The position numbers and the translations under genes are program-made. A stretch of DNA of 64,000 nucleotides from Nocardioides sp. W7 (GTDB taxonomy: Bacteria; Actinomycetota; Actinomycetes; Propionibacteriales; Nocardioidaceae): contig NZ_CP095078.1 in NCBI RefSeq assembly GCF_022919075.1, positions 744,001-808,000 on the forward strand, written 5' to 3'. Shown here in pieces: positions 51,445 to 58,756 of this stretch. The notes beneath the pieces are model-generated. The model was given only the letters and a program-made list of their open reading frames with translations. It ran no database searches and was not told where the DNA came from. Numbering within the stretch: position 1 is the first letter of the stretch; each line of letters starts with the position of its first letter.

Positions 51445-53196
51445 TCAGGTGGTCTTGTGGCGCGGCTTCCGCTCGGCACGGTCGTCGTCCGACGGCCGGG
51501 TGCTGGTCGGACGCGGGCCGTTGTCCTTCTGCAGCTCGATGAGCTTGCCGGAGATCCGGGTGCCGGACAGCGCGGTGAAGACCTCGCTGCCCAGGTCGGC
51601 GGGGAGCTCGACCAGCGAGAAGTCGGGGCGGATCTGGATCTGGCCGAAGTCGGCGCGGCGCAGGCCGCCCTCGTTGGCGATGGCGCCGACGATCTGGCGC
51701 GGCTCGACCTTGTGGCGCTTGCCGACGTTGATCCGGTACAGCGCCATCGGGACGTCGCTGCGCGAGCCACGGCGCTCCCGGCTGGCCGAGCGCTCGGGGC
51801 GCTCGCGCTCCTCACCGCGGGGCTCGCGGACCGGCTTCTGGGCGGCCGGGTCGAGCAGCAGCGGCTCATCGCCCTGCGCCACGACCGCGAGCGCGGCGGC
51901 GACGTCAGCCTCGGGCACGTCGTGGTGGCGGACGTAGTGGTCGATGATCTCGCGGAACCGCTCGATTCGGGCCGTCTGCTGCAGGGCCGCGGTGATCTGC
52001 TCGTCGAAGCGGGTGAGCCGGGTGACGTTGACGTCCTCGGGGCTCGGCAGCTGCATCTGGGTGAGCGGCTGGCGGGTGGCCTTCTCGATGTGCTTGAGCA
52101 GGTAGCGCTCGCGCGGCGTGACGAAGGAGATCGCGTCACCGCTGCGGCCGGCGCGGCCCGTGCGGCCGATCCGGTGCACGTAGGACTCGGTGTCGGTGGG
52201 GATGTCGTAGTTCACGACGTGGCTGATCCGCTCCACGTCGAGACCACGGGCGGCCACGTCGGTGGCGACGAGGATGTCGAGCTTGCCCGACTTGAGCTGG
52301 TTGACGGTCCGCTCGCGCTGGGCCTGGGCGACGTCGCCGTTGATGGCGGCCGCGCTGAACCCGCGGGCCCGCAGCTTCTCGGCGAGCGACTCGGTCTCGC
52401 TCTTGGTGCGGACGAAGACGATCATCCCCTCGAAGTTCTCGACCTCGAGGATCCGGGTGAGCGCGTCGACCTTCTGCGGGTAGCTCACCATCAGGTAGCG
52501 CTGGGTGATGTTGGCCGCGGTCGCCGTCTTGCCCTTGACGGTGATCTCCTGCGCGTCGTTCAGGTACTTCTTGGAGATCCGGCGGATCTGCGCCGGCATC
52601 GTCGCGGAGAACAGCGCGACGTTCTTCTCCGCGGGCGTGCTCGCGAGGATGGTCTCGACGTCCTCGGCGAAGCCCATGTTGAGCATCTCGTCGGCCTCGT
52701 CGAGCACCAGGAAGCGCAGCTCGGACAGGTCGAGGGTGCCCTTGTCGAGGTGGTCCATGATCCGGCCGGGGGTGCCGACGACGATGTGGACGCCGCGGCG
52801 CAGCGCCGAGAGCTGCACGCCGTACGCCTGACCGCCGTAGACGGGCAGCACGTGGACGCCCTTGAGGTGGGCGGCGTACTTCTCGAACGCCTCGCAGACC
52901 TGGATCGCGAGCTCACGGGTCGGAGCGAGCACGAGAGCCTGCGGCTTCTTCTGCTTCACGTCCAGCCGCGACAGGATCGGCAGCGCGAAGGCGGCCGTCT
53001 TGCCGGTGCCCGTCTGCGCCAGGCCGACGACGTCGCGCCCGGCCAGCAGCGGCGGGATGGTCGCCGCCTGGATGGCCGAGGGGGTCTCGTAGCCGACGTC
53101 CTTCAGCGCCTTGAGGACAGCATCATCCAGTCCCAGGTCCGCGAAGGTGATCTGCTGCTGGTCGACGGTTTCGGCTGCTTGATCCTCGGTGCTCAC
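51445..53196 (-). CDS. deaD: DEAD-box RNA helicase with DbpA-type RNA-binding domain
   Basis: A 583-residue helicase of the DeaD/CsdA type. Motifs: AQTGTGKTAAF (I), PTRELAIQ (Ia), VLDEADEML (II), SATMP (III), ATDVAARGLDVE (V), HRIGRTGRAGRSG (VI). The C-terminal DbpA-like domain covers about 485-560 (YRINVGKRHKVEPRQIVGAI). Functions in ribosome biogenesis and mRNA decay. GTG start at 53196. It lies just left of the glmS-end insertion. Confidence 0.9.
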   Translation of the reverse strand: MSTEDQAAETVDQQQITFADLGLDDAVLKALKDVGYETPSAIQAATIPPLLAGRDVVGLAQTGTGKTAAFALPILSRLDVKQKKPQALVLAPTRELAIQVCEAFEKYAAHLKGVHVLPVYGGQAYGVQLSALRRGVHIVVGTPGRIMDHLDKGTLDLSELRFLVLDEADEMLNMGFAEDVETILASTPAEKNVALFSATMPAQIRRISKKYLNDAQEITVKGKTATAANITQRYLMVSYPQKVDALTRILEVENFEGMIVFVRTKSETESLAEKLRARGFSAAAINGDVAQAQRERTVNQLKSGKLDILVATDVAARGLDVERISHVVNYDIPTDTESYVHRIGRTGRAGRSGDAISFVTPRERYLLKHIEKATRQPLTQMQLPSPEDVNVTRLTRFDEQITAALQQTARIERFREIIDHYVRHHDVPEADVAAALAVVAQGDEPLLLDPAAQKPVREPRGEERERPERSASRERRGSRSDVPMALYRINVGKRHKVEPRQIVGAIANEGGLRRADFGQIQIRPDFSLVELPADLGSEVFTALSGTRISGKLIELQKDNGPRPTSTRPSDDDRAERKPRHKTT

Positions 53197-53252
53197 CCGT
53201 CAACGGTAGTGGTATACGCGCTCGGCACCAGATTCCGGGCTGCGGAGGCGTA

Positions 53253-53295
53253 CGTCACTCCACCGTGACCGACTTGGCCAGGTTGCGCGGCTTGT
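53253..53295. repeat. 43-bp direct repeat, left copy (glmS 3' end)
   Basis: Identical over 43 bp to 54180-54222, which is the glmS end. It encodes the last 13 glmS codons and stop in the glmS orientation, detached from the gene. It has the look of an attachment site left after integration of an element. Confidence 0.9.
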
Positions 53296-53299
53296 TGAC

Positions 53300-54115
53300 T
53301 CAGGCGCGCAGCTGAGCCATCTCGTGTCCGACGACCAGCATCTCTCCGCCAAGTCTTCTTGCCGCGGCGCGAAGCCGCTGAAACTCAGATCGTGGCTCAT
53401 CCTGATTGAGCAATCTGAGCTGCCTCCCCCACGCGAACTCCTCCATCTGCCGCACGAGGGTCGTCAAGGTCTGGGGAACTCCTTGCGGGCGCGCATCCTG
53501 CTCAACCCCTTCGACGGTGGACCGCATCCGGTCCCGCACTTGTCGCCATTCAATTGCATCGACGTCATGCGGCTCGGACATCACGATTAGCGGCCCACCG
53601 CTGAGCCGACGGGAAATTCGGTGGACCTTTCCGTCCGCGGGAAGGTCTCGGGGCCTGATGAGCAACGAACGGTTAAGGACATCCCTCGAGAAGTAGAGCC
53701 CGTTGAGTTCGGAGTCTTGGTGGAACCGAGGCGCCACATAGAGGACGTCACCACGCCAGTAGCCCTTCTGGATCTCCTCGTCGTACCCCCGCAGGGCATG
53801 AAACTGGTTGCTCGCGGTGTCAACCTCGAACCGGTGGTGCTTCGACTTGATATGCATCCAACTACAGCGCTTTTCATGACTACCATCGAACGAACAGGCT
53901 GAGGTGTGGAGTCGGGTGATGTAGTCCGAGCGCTTGAACTGCATGAACAGCGTGTAGTCCACGGCAAACAGCGCAGCGTCGTAGCCGACCTTGCCCTCAG
54001 TCAACAGTGACGGCTGAGTGGGAGCGGCCGTCAGCGGGAACAACGCCTGCACTTCCTGTTCTGCTTCACGGATGCAGGCGTATCCGTACGAAAACTCCGA
54101 GAAGCTACATTTCAT
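53300..54115 (-). CDS. Uncharacterised cargo protein of the glmS-end insertion
   Basis: A 271-residue protein with no confident family call. ATG at 54115 follows a clear GGAGG ribosome site; a GTG four codons earlier is weaker. TEGKVGYDAALFAVDYTLFM then QFKRSDYITR (about 39-68) have the D...hydrophobic-QxK order seen in some PD-(D/E)XK nucleases, which is only suggestive. VLYVAPRFHQDSELNGLYFS near 125 is another compact segment; the C-terminal third is Arg/Glu-rich helical. Its stop is 4 bp from the left repeat, so gene and element share a boundary. Base composition differs from neighbours. Phage defence or an element-encoded function are both possible. Confidence 0.65.
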   Translation of the reverse strand: MKCSFSEFSYGYACIREAEQEVQALFPLTAAPTQPSLLTEGKVGYDAALFAVDYTLFMQFKRSDYITRLHTSACSFDGSHEKRCSWMHIKSKHHRFEVDTASNQFHALRGYDEEIQKGYWRGDVLYVAPRFHQDSELNGLYFSRDVLNRSLLIRPRDLPADGKVHRISRRLSGGPLIVMSEPHDVDAIEWRQVRDRMRSTVEGVEQDARPQGVPQTLTTLVRQMEEFAWGRQLRLLNQDEPRSEFQRLRAAARRLGGEMLVVGHEMAQLRA

Positions 54116-54179
54116 CGCCACCTCCACTGGGTGGAGCGATGTTGGCAGATCACGCAGGACTTCGGTACCGAAACGAGCC

Positions 54180-54222
54180 CGTCACTCCACCGTGACCGAC
54201 TTGGCCAGGTTGCGCGGCTTGT
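54180..54222. repeat. 43-bp direct repeat, right copy (intact glmS end)
   Basis: Right-hand copy of the duplicated sequence; here it is still joined to glmS and forms its last 13 codons, the stop and 2 bases beyond. If the element supplied the new glmS end, this copy would be the imported one. Confidence 0.9.
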
Positions 54223-56038
54223 CGATGTCGAGACCCAGTCGGAGCGCTGCGTGGTAGGCCAGCAGCTGGAGCGGGACGGTCAGCAGGATGGGGTCCAGCT
54301 CGCGCTCGTTGCGGGGTACGTCGATGCGGCCCCAGAAGTTCGGGCCGGCGTCGAGCTCGCCCAGGTCGACGTCCTCGTGGGTGACGACGACCAGCGGGCC
54401 GCGGCGGGCCGCGATCTCGTGCATCGCACCGACATTGCGGTCGGTGAGCTCGTCGCTCGGCACCAGGGCGACGGTCGGCACCGACTCGTCGATCAGCGCC
54501 AGCGGGCCGTGCTTGAGCTCGGAGGTCTGGTAGGCCTCGGCGTGCCGGTAGGTGATCTCCTTGAACTTCTGCGCGCCCTCCCGGGCGACGGGGAAGCCCC
54601 GCACCCGGCCGATGAAGAACAGGCTGTCGGCCTCGGCGAGCCGGGCGGCCGGCTCGGCGAGCTCGTCCTCGCGCTCGAGGATCTCGGCGATCTGGCCGGG
54701 CAGCCGGTTCAGGCCGGCGATCAGCCGCTTGCCGTCGGCGATCGAGAGGTCGCGGACCCGCCCGAGCTGCAACGCGAGCAGCGCGAACCCGACGAACATG
54801 TTGGTGAGCGCCTTGGTCGACGCCACGGCGACCTCGGGCCCGGCGTGCAGGTAGATGCCGCCGTCGCACTCGCGGGCGATCGCGCTGCCGACCACGTTGA
54901 CCAGCCCGATCACCCGGCCGCCCTTGCGGCGGATCTCCTGCACGGCGAGCAGGGTGTCGATGGTCTCGCCGGACTGGCTGACGGCGACGTAGAGCGTGTC
55001 CGGCTCGATGATCGGGTTGCGGTAGCGGAATTCACTCGCCGCCTCCGCGTCCGCGGGGATCCGCGCGAGCTCCTCGACCAGCGAGGCGCCCATCTGGCCG
55101 ACGTAGTACGCCGACCCGCAGCCCAGGATCTTCAGGCGCCGGATCGCCCGGGTCTCGCGCGGGTCCATGTTGAGGCCGCCGAGGTGGGCGGTGCCGAACC
55201 GCTCGTCGAGCCGGCCGCGCAGCACCCGCTCGGTCGAGTGCGGCTGCTCGTGGATCTCCTGGTGCATGAAGGACCCGCCCGAGGCGTGCAGGGCGTCACC
55301 CGCGTCGTACGCCGAGGGGTCGATGTCGACGGTCTGCGCTCGGTTGGCCGTGGCGGTGAGGTCCTGGCGGTACGTCGTGAAGCCGGTCGCCGTCAGCGTC
55401 GCCATCTCGCCGTCGTCGAGGTGGGCGACCGTGGTCGTGTAGCGGACCAGGGCGGCGAGGTCGGAGGCGACGTGCATCTCCTTGTCGCCAACGCCGATGA
55501 TCAGCGGGCTGCCGTTGCGGGCGACGACGATGCGGTCGGGGAAGTCGGCGTGCACCACGGCGACGCCGTACGTCCCCTCGATCAGGGCGAGCGCGTCGGC
55601 CACCCGGCCCTCGAGGGTGGCCGACGCCGAGCGCGCGACCAGGTGGGCCAGCACCTCGGTGTCGGTGTCGCTCCGCAGGTCGACCCCGTCGTCGGTGAGC
55701 AGCTTCCGCAGGGCCGAGGCGTTGTCGATGATCCCGTTGTGGACGACGGCCACGTCACCCTTGGCATCGGTGTGCGGGTGCGCGTTGGCGTCGGTCGCCG
55801 GGCCGTGGGTCGCCCAGCGGGTGTGGCCGATGCCGATCTTGCCGGCGAACCGCTTGGGCAGCTCCTCGGCGAGGTCGCGCACCCGGCCGGCCTTCTTGGC
55901 CACCTTCAAGGCGCTGCCGGAGGCGCCAAGTACGGCGACGCCCGCCGAGTCGTAGCCGCGGTGCTCCAGGCGGGTCAGCCCCTCCAGGAGGAGCGGGCCG
56001 GCCTGCTGGGCGCCGATGTAGCCGACGATGCCGCACAT
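54182..56038 (-). CDS. glmS: Glutamine--fructose-6-phosphate aminotransferase
   Basis: A 618-residue enzyme that makes glucosamine-6-phosphate for peptidoglycan. Cys2 (MCGIVGYIG) is the glutaminase nucleophile; HTRWATHGPATDANAHPHTD near 85 is the glutaminase signature. The two SIS isomerase domains have GCGSAYYVGQ near 310 and SQSGETIDTLLA near 357. The C terminus KPRNLAKSVTVE is the conserved end that elsewhere serves as the Tn7 target; here it is duplicated around an insertion. No ribozyme leader was seen. Confidence 0.95.
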   Translation of the reverse strand: MCGIVGYIGAQQAGPLLLEGLTRLEHRGYDSAGVAVLGASGSALKVAKKAGRVRDLAEELPKRFAGKIGIGHTRWATHGPATDANAHPHTDAKGDVAVVHNGIIDNASALRKLLTDDGVDLRSDTDTEVLAHLVARSASATLEGRVADALALIEGTYGVAVVHADFPDRIVVARNGSPLIIGVGDKEMHVASDLAALVRYTTTVAHLDDGEMATLTATGFTTYRQDLTATANRAQTVDIDPSAYDAGDALHASGGSFMHQEIHEQPHSTERVLRGRLDERFGTAHLGGLNMDPRETRAIRRLKILGCGSAYYVGQMGASLVEELARIPADAEAASEFRYRNPIIEPDTLYVAVSQSGETIDTLLAVQEIRRKGGRVIGLVNVVGSAIARECDGGIYLHAGPEVAVASTKALTNMFVGFALLALQLGRVRDLSIADGKRLIAGLNRLPGQIAEILEREDELAEPAARLAEADSLFFIGRVRGFPVAREGAQKFKEITYRHAEAYQTSELKHGPLALIDESVPTVALVPSDELTDRNVGAMHEIAARRGPLVVVTHEDVDLGELDAGPNFWGRIDVPRNERELDPILLTVPLQLLAYHAALRLGLDIDKPRNLAKSVTVE

Positions 56039-56060
56039 GGTGAACCTCTCTTCGTGAACT

Positions 56061-56087
56061 GGATGGGCCTCGACACGCTCGACCACC
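56061..56087. repeat. Interspersed repeat, short copy
   Basis: GGATGGGCCTCGACACGCTC then GACCACC: the TCGACAC and CTCGACCACC cores of the 14598 element without its hairpin, followed by the small palindrome AGCGGATCCGCT at 56091-56102. Confidence 0.55.
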
Positions 56088-56110
56088 AACAGCGGATCCG
56101 CTGGCGCCCG

Positions 56111-56383
56111 CTACCCGTAGACGATGCGCCGCAGCTGGCGCTCGGTGAGTCGGGGCGCACCGACGACGCGATCGGCGAGCTCGGTCGAGATCCGGCCGAA
56201 GATCTCGGGGTTCTTGGCGCCGTACGTCTTCAGCTCGGTGTGCCGGCGCCGGACCAGCTCCTCCACGGGCTCCGCGTGGAACGCGACGACGTCCTCGACG
56301 ACGCGCGCGGCCTCCGCGGGAGTGAGGCCGGTCGTCCCCACCAGGTGGGCGACCAGGTCCGGATCGGCTGGCACGAGGAGCAC
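56111..56383 (-). CDS. Conserved 90-aa protein upstream of glmS
   Basis: A 90-residue helical protein (DPDLVAHLVGTTGLTPAEAA, then VVAFHAEPVEELVRRRH and a C-terminal RLTERQLRRIVYG). The ending LTERQLRRIVYG is recalled from similar actinobacterial proteins placed beside glmS, but their role is not known to me. GTG at 56383. It precedes glmS by 72 bp on the same strand, with the short repeat copy between. Confidence 0.7.
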   Translation of the reverse strand: MLLVPADPDLVAHLVGTTGLTPAEAARVVEDVVAFHAEPVEELVRRRHTELKTYGAKNPEIFGRISTELADRVVGAPRLTERQLRRIVYG

Positions 56384-56412
56384 TCTGACCCCGATTCGGA
56401 GGCAACGGCAAC

Positions 56413-56436
56413 TTCCTGCCCGGAATCGGGCAGGAA
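56413..56436. terminator. 10-bp perfect hairpin
   Basis: TTCCTGCCCG and CGGGCAGGAA around GAAT. It lies just upstream of the 90-aa gene start; it may be an operator or terminator for transcripts arriving from the right. Confidence 0.4.
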
Positions 56437-56493
56437 ATACCCAGTGTGGATGAACTTCGAGGGGACAACCATCCCTGGCGCTGAGGAGAGCCG

Positions 56494-56639
56494 CGCCGAC
56501 CCGTCACTTAATCGCTGCTTTTGGCGGCGTGTCGAAGACGAAGTGACGGTTCGACTATCGGGCTTCGATGTCCGCTGACCGAACCGTCGATCCTTCGGGG
56601 ACACACCGTGATTTCTGCCGATTGAGTGACGGGTCGGCG
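56494..56639. mobile_element. 146-bp MITE-like nested palindrome
   Basis: Outer arms of 21 bp (56494-56514 and 56619-56639) pair with a single mismatch. Inside, CGGCGTGTC (56525-56533) pairs with 56600-56608 with one mismatch, CGAAG with CTTCG, and GACGGTTCG (56545-56553) pairs perfectly with 56580-56588. Nearly the whole element can fold back on itself. It carries no gene. Terminal inverted repeats and short length fit a MITE; a structured RNA is the alternative. No target-site duplication was recognised. Confidence 0.6.
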
Positions 56640-56786
56640 TGCAGGAGTCAGGTGGAGGGGATGGGGGCCTCTGGGCGGGCGGCTGGGGGTGCAGGTGGAG
56701 CGGGCGGGCGCTATTGGGGGCTGTTCTGGCGGTCCGGGTGGGGATCGGCTATTGTTGGTGAACAACAGATGAACAGGAGGTGTCCC

Positions 56787-56924
56787 ATGAAGGAATCCAG
56801 GATGACCGGCGAGCTTGTGATGCGCTGGATCTCGGTGGTCGACCGAGACGGTCGGTCCCACATGGAGGCGCGTTGGCAGGTCGTCGGCGAGGCCGCCGCG
56901 ACCAGTACCCCGCACGCCGCCTGA
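56787..56924 (+). CDS. 45-aa conserved small protein
   Basis: A 45-residue protein (MKESRMTGELVMRWISVVDR, then DGRSHMEARWQVVGEAAA) with a strong ribosome site AGGAGGTG 5 bp before the ATG. The pattern W-I-x-V-V-D-x-D-G-R-x-H-M-E-A-R-W reads like a short beta hairpin of Trp and acidic residues, and small proteins of this style are frequent in actinomycetes, from memory. Function unknown. Confidence 0.65.
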   Translation: MKESRMTGELVMRWISVVDRDGRSHMEARWQVVGEAAATSTPHAA

Positions 56925-57082
56925 CCCACCCACTCCCACGCCGACGAGGCCGTGATCCCGCCCGGGACGCGGCCTCGTCGCACGTCCGGAGGACTTTTCC
57001 GGGTTGGTCGGGAATGAAACCGAGCCCCGGTCCGGTTAGAGTGGTTGAATCTTCTACGATCCCCTCGACCCCAGGAGTCTCC

Positions 57083-57682
57083 ATGAGCATCTTCACCCGC
57101 AAGCCCGCTGCCGAGCAGACCTTCGACGCCGCGACCACGGCCCTTGAGGACATCACCGGCGACTACACCATCGACCCCTCGCACAGCCGGATCGGCTTCA
57201 GCGCCCGCCACGCCATGGTGACCACCGTCCGCGGCGCGTTCAAGGAGTTCGAGGGCACCGCGCACATCGACGCCGCGAACCCGTCCGCCTCCTCGGTCTC
57301 CCTCACCATCAAGACCGCCAGCATCGACACCGGCTCCGCCGACCGCGACGGCCACCTGGCCTCGGCCGACTTCTTCGACGCCGCCGTCAACCCGGACATC
57401 ACCTTCCGCTCCACCAAGGTCGAGAAGGTCGACGACGACACCTGGTCGATCACCGGCGACCTGAGCATCAAGGGCGTGACCAAGCCGGTCACCATCGCCT
57501 TCGACGAGACCGGCTCCGCCAAGGACCCGTTCGGCAACCTGCGCGTCGGCTTCGAGGGCGCGACCAGCATCAACCGCAAGGACTGGGACCTGACCTGGAA
57601 CGCCGCTCTCGAGACCGGCGGCGTGCTCGTCTCCGAGAAGGTCAAGCTCGAGTTCGACGTCTCCGCGATCAAGAACGTCTGA
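57083..57682 (+). CDS. YceI family protein
   Basis: A 199-residue YceI-type lipocalin-like protein that binds polyprenoid or fatty lipids. ITGDYTIDPSHSRIGFSARH near 23 is the family start, DGHLASADFFDAAVNPDITF near 93 and GDLSIKGVTKPVTI near 130 are core strands. No signal peptide, so it is cytosolic here. AGGAGT 7 bp before the ATG at 57083. Two hairpins follow its stop. Confidence 0.9.
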   Translation: MSIFTRKPAAEQTFDAATTALEDITGDYTIDPSHSRIGFSARHAMVTTVRGAFKEFEGTAHIDAANPSASSVSLTIKTASIDTGSADRDGHLASADFFDAAVNPDITFRSTKVEKVDDDTWSITGDLSIKGVTKPVTIAFDETGSAKDPFGNLRVGFEGATSINRKDWDLTWNAALETGGVLVSEKVKLEFDVSAIKNV

Positions 57683-57690
57683 CGCATCAC

Positions 57691-57713
57691 CGCCCCGGCC
57701 GTCGGCCGGGGCG
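57691..57713 (+). terminator. YceI terminator, first hairpin
   Basis: CGCCCCGGCC-GTC-GGCCGGGGCG, perfect 10-bp stem, 8 bp after the stop. Confidence 0.75.
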
Positions 57714-57714
57714 T

Positions 57715-57749
57715 CCGACGGCCCGGTCCCTGTGGATCCGGGCCGTCGG
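57715..57749 (+). terminator. YceI terminator, second hairpin
   Basis: CCGACGGCCCGG and its perfect reverse complement around an 11-bp loop, 1 bp after the first hairpin. A tandem terminator before the GNAT pair. Confidence 0.7.
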
Positions 57750-57853
57750 CGTCTCGAGGGCCCCGAGCGCCCCGGCTCGTCGTACTCCCGAGTCGAGCGG
57801 CGGCGGCGAAAAGACCGCGCACCGCGGGCCGGACGTCCTCCACACTGAGCCGC

Positions 57854-58756
57854 ATGGCCGTGCACGAGCTGCCCGACGGGCTCGCCTCCCGACCGCTCGT
57901 CCCCGACGACGCACAGGCGGTCTTCGAGCTGGTCGCCGCCCAGGAGCTGGCCGACGTCGGGGAGGTCCTGATCGAGGCGGCCGACCTCGTCGCCGACTGG
58001 GGCCGGCCCGCGTTCGACCTGGCCAGCAGCGCGCTGGGCGTCACCGACGGCGACCGGCTGGTCGGGTACGTCGAGGTCAACCGGCACGAGCGCGGCGTCG
58101 CCGCCGTGCATCCCCACAGCCGCGGGCGCGGCATCGGCACCTGGCTGGCGCACCGGATGCAGGAGCTGGCGCGGGCCCGGGGCTGGCGCCGAGTCGGCGT
58201 GCCGGTGCCGGAGGGCTCCCCGGGCGACCGGCTGCTCACGGGGCTCGGCTACCGGGTCCGCTGGACCAGCTGGGTCCTGGAGCTGCCCGCCGGCCGCAGC
58301 ATCGCGAAGCGCCCGCTCCCCGAGGGGTACGCCGTCCGCGCCGCCCGCGAGATCGAGCACCGCGCCTGCTGGACCGTCCTCGAGGACGCCTTCCTGGAGT
58401 GGTCCGACCGCGCCCGCGAGCCGTTCGACGACTTCGCCGTCGACGTACTGCGCCGGCCCGGGTTCGAGCCCTGGCAGCTGCGGGTGGTCGCCGACCCCGC
58501 CGACGCGGTCGTGGCGGCCGCCGTCCTGCACGTCAACGACGAGTCCGGGTACGTCGACCGGCTCGCCACCCGGCGCGACCAGCGCGGCCGCGGCCTGGCC
58601 CAGTGCCTGCTCGCCGACACGTTCCGCGAGGCCCGCGCCCACGGCACCTCCCGCTCGGAGCTGTCCACCGACTCGCGCACCGGCGCGCTGGACCTCTACG
58701 AGAAGGTCGGCATGGAGGTCACCTCCACCTGGGTGAGCCGGGCGGTGGAGCTGTGA
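57854..58756 (+). CDS. Tandem-domain GNAT acetyltransferase (paralogue 1)
   Basis: A 300-residue protein with two GNAT domains, each with an acetyl-CoA loop: HPHSRGRGIGTWLAHR near 85 and TRRDQRGRGLAQCLLADTF near 240. The double-domain layout is that of mycothiol synthase (MshD) and aminoglycoside acetyltransferase relatives, but no MshD context is present. Its stop overlaps the GTG of the next gene, which is a paralogue. Substrate unknown. Confidence 0.85.
   Translation: MAVHELPDGLASRPLVPDDAQAVFELVAAQELADVGEVLIEAADLVADWGRPAFDLASSALGVTDGDRLVGYVEVNRHERGVAAVHPHSRGRGIGTWLAHRMQELARARGWRRVGVPVPEGSPGDRLLTGLGYRVRWTSWVLELPAGRSIAKRPLPEGYAVRAAREIEHRACWTVLEDAFLEWSDRAREPFDDFAVDVLRRPGFEPWQLRVVADPADAVVAAAVLHVNDESGYVDRLATRRDQRGRGLAQCLLADTFREARAHGTSRSELSTDSRTGALDLYEKVGMEVTSTWVSRAVEL

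Larger units (their letters stand above)
53253..54179. mobile_element. 927-bp insertion at the glmS 3' end
   Basis: The DNA between the two 43-bp repeats, together with one repeat, makes a 927-bp unit. It holds one gene and no recombinase. GC is lower than the flanks (53881-53940 counts 33 of 60 G/C). TTCGGTACCGAA (54161-54172) and CTCCAC-TGG-GTGGAG (54122-54136) are palindromes near its right end. It looks like a small passive integrating element or the remnant of a larger island. Confidence 0.75.
56384..56786. other. 403-bp gene-free region
   Basis: Holds the hairpin TTCCTGCCCG-GAAT-CGGGCAGGAA (56413-56436), the 146-bp palindromic element (56494-56639) and a G-rich leader with TTGTT-GGTG-AACAA (56752-56765) before a 45-aa gene. 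The A/T content is higher than its surroundings at 56500-56620. No reading frame of note. Confidence 0.6.

Noticed and set aside
53253..54222. Tn7-type transposition into glmS
   Set aside because: No tns genes and no Tn7-like ends were seen; Tn7 inserts beyond the stop with a 5-bp duplication and does not duplicate 43 bp of coding end.
56038..56110. glmS ribozyme in the glmS leader
   Set aside because: Only about 70 bp with an interspersed repeat copy; no ribozyme core seen, and such ribozymes are not typical here.
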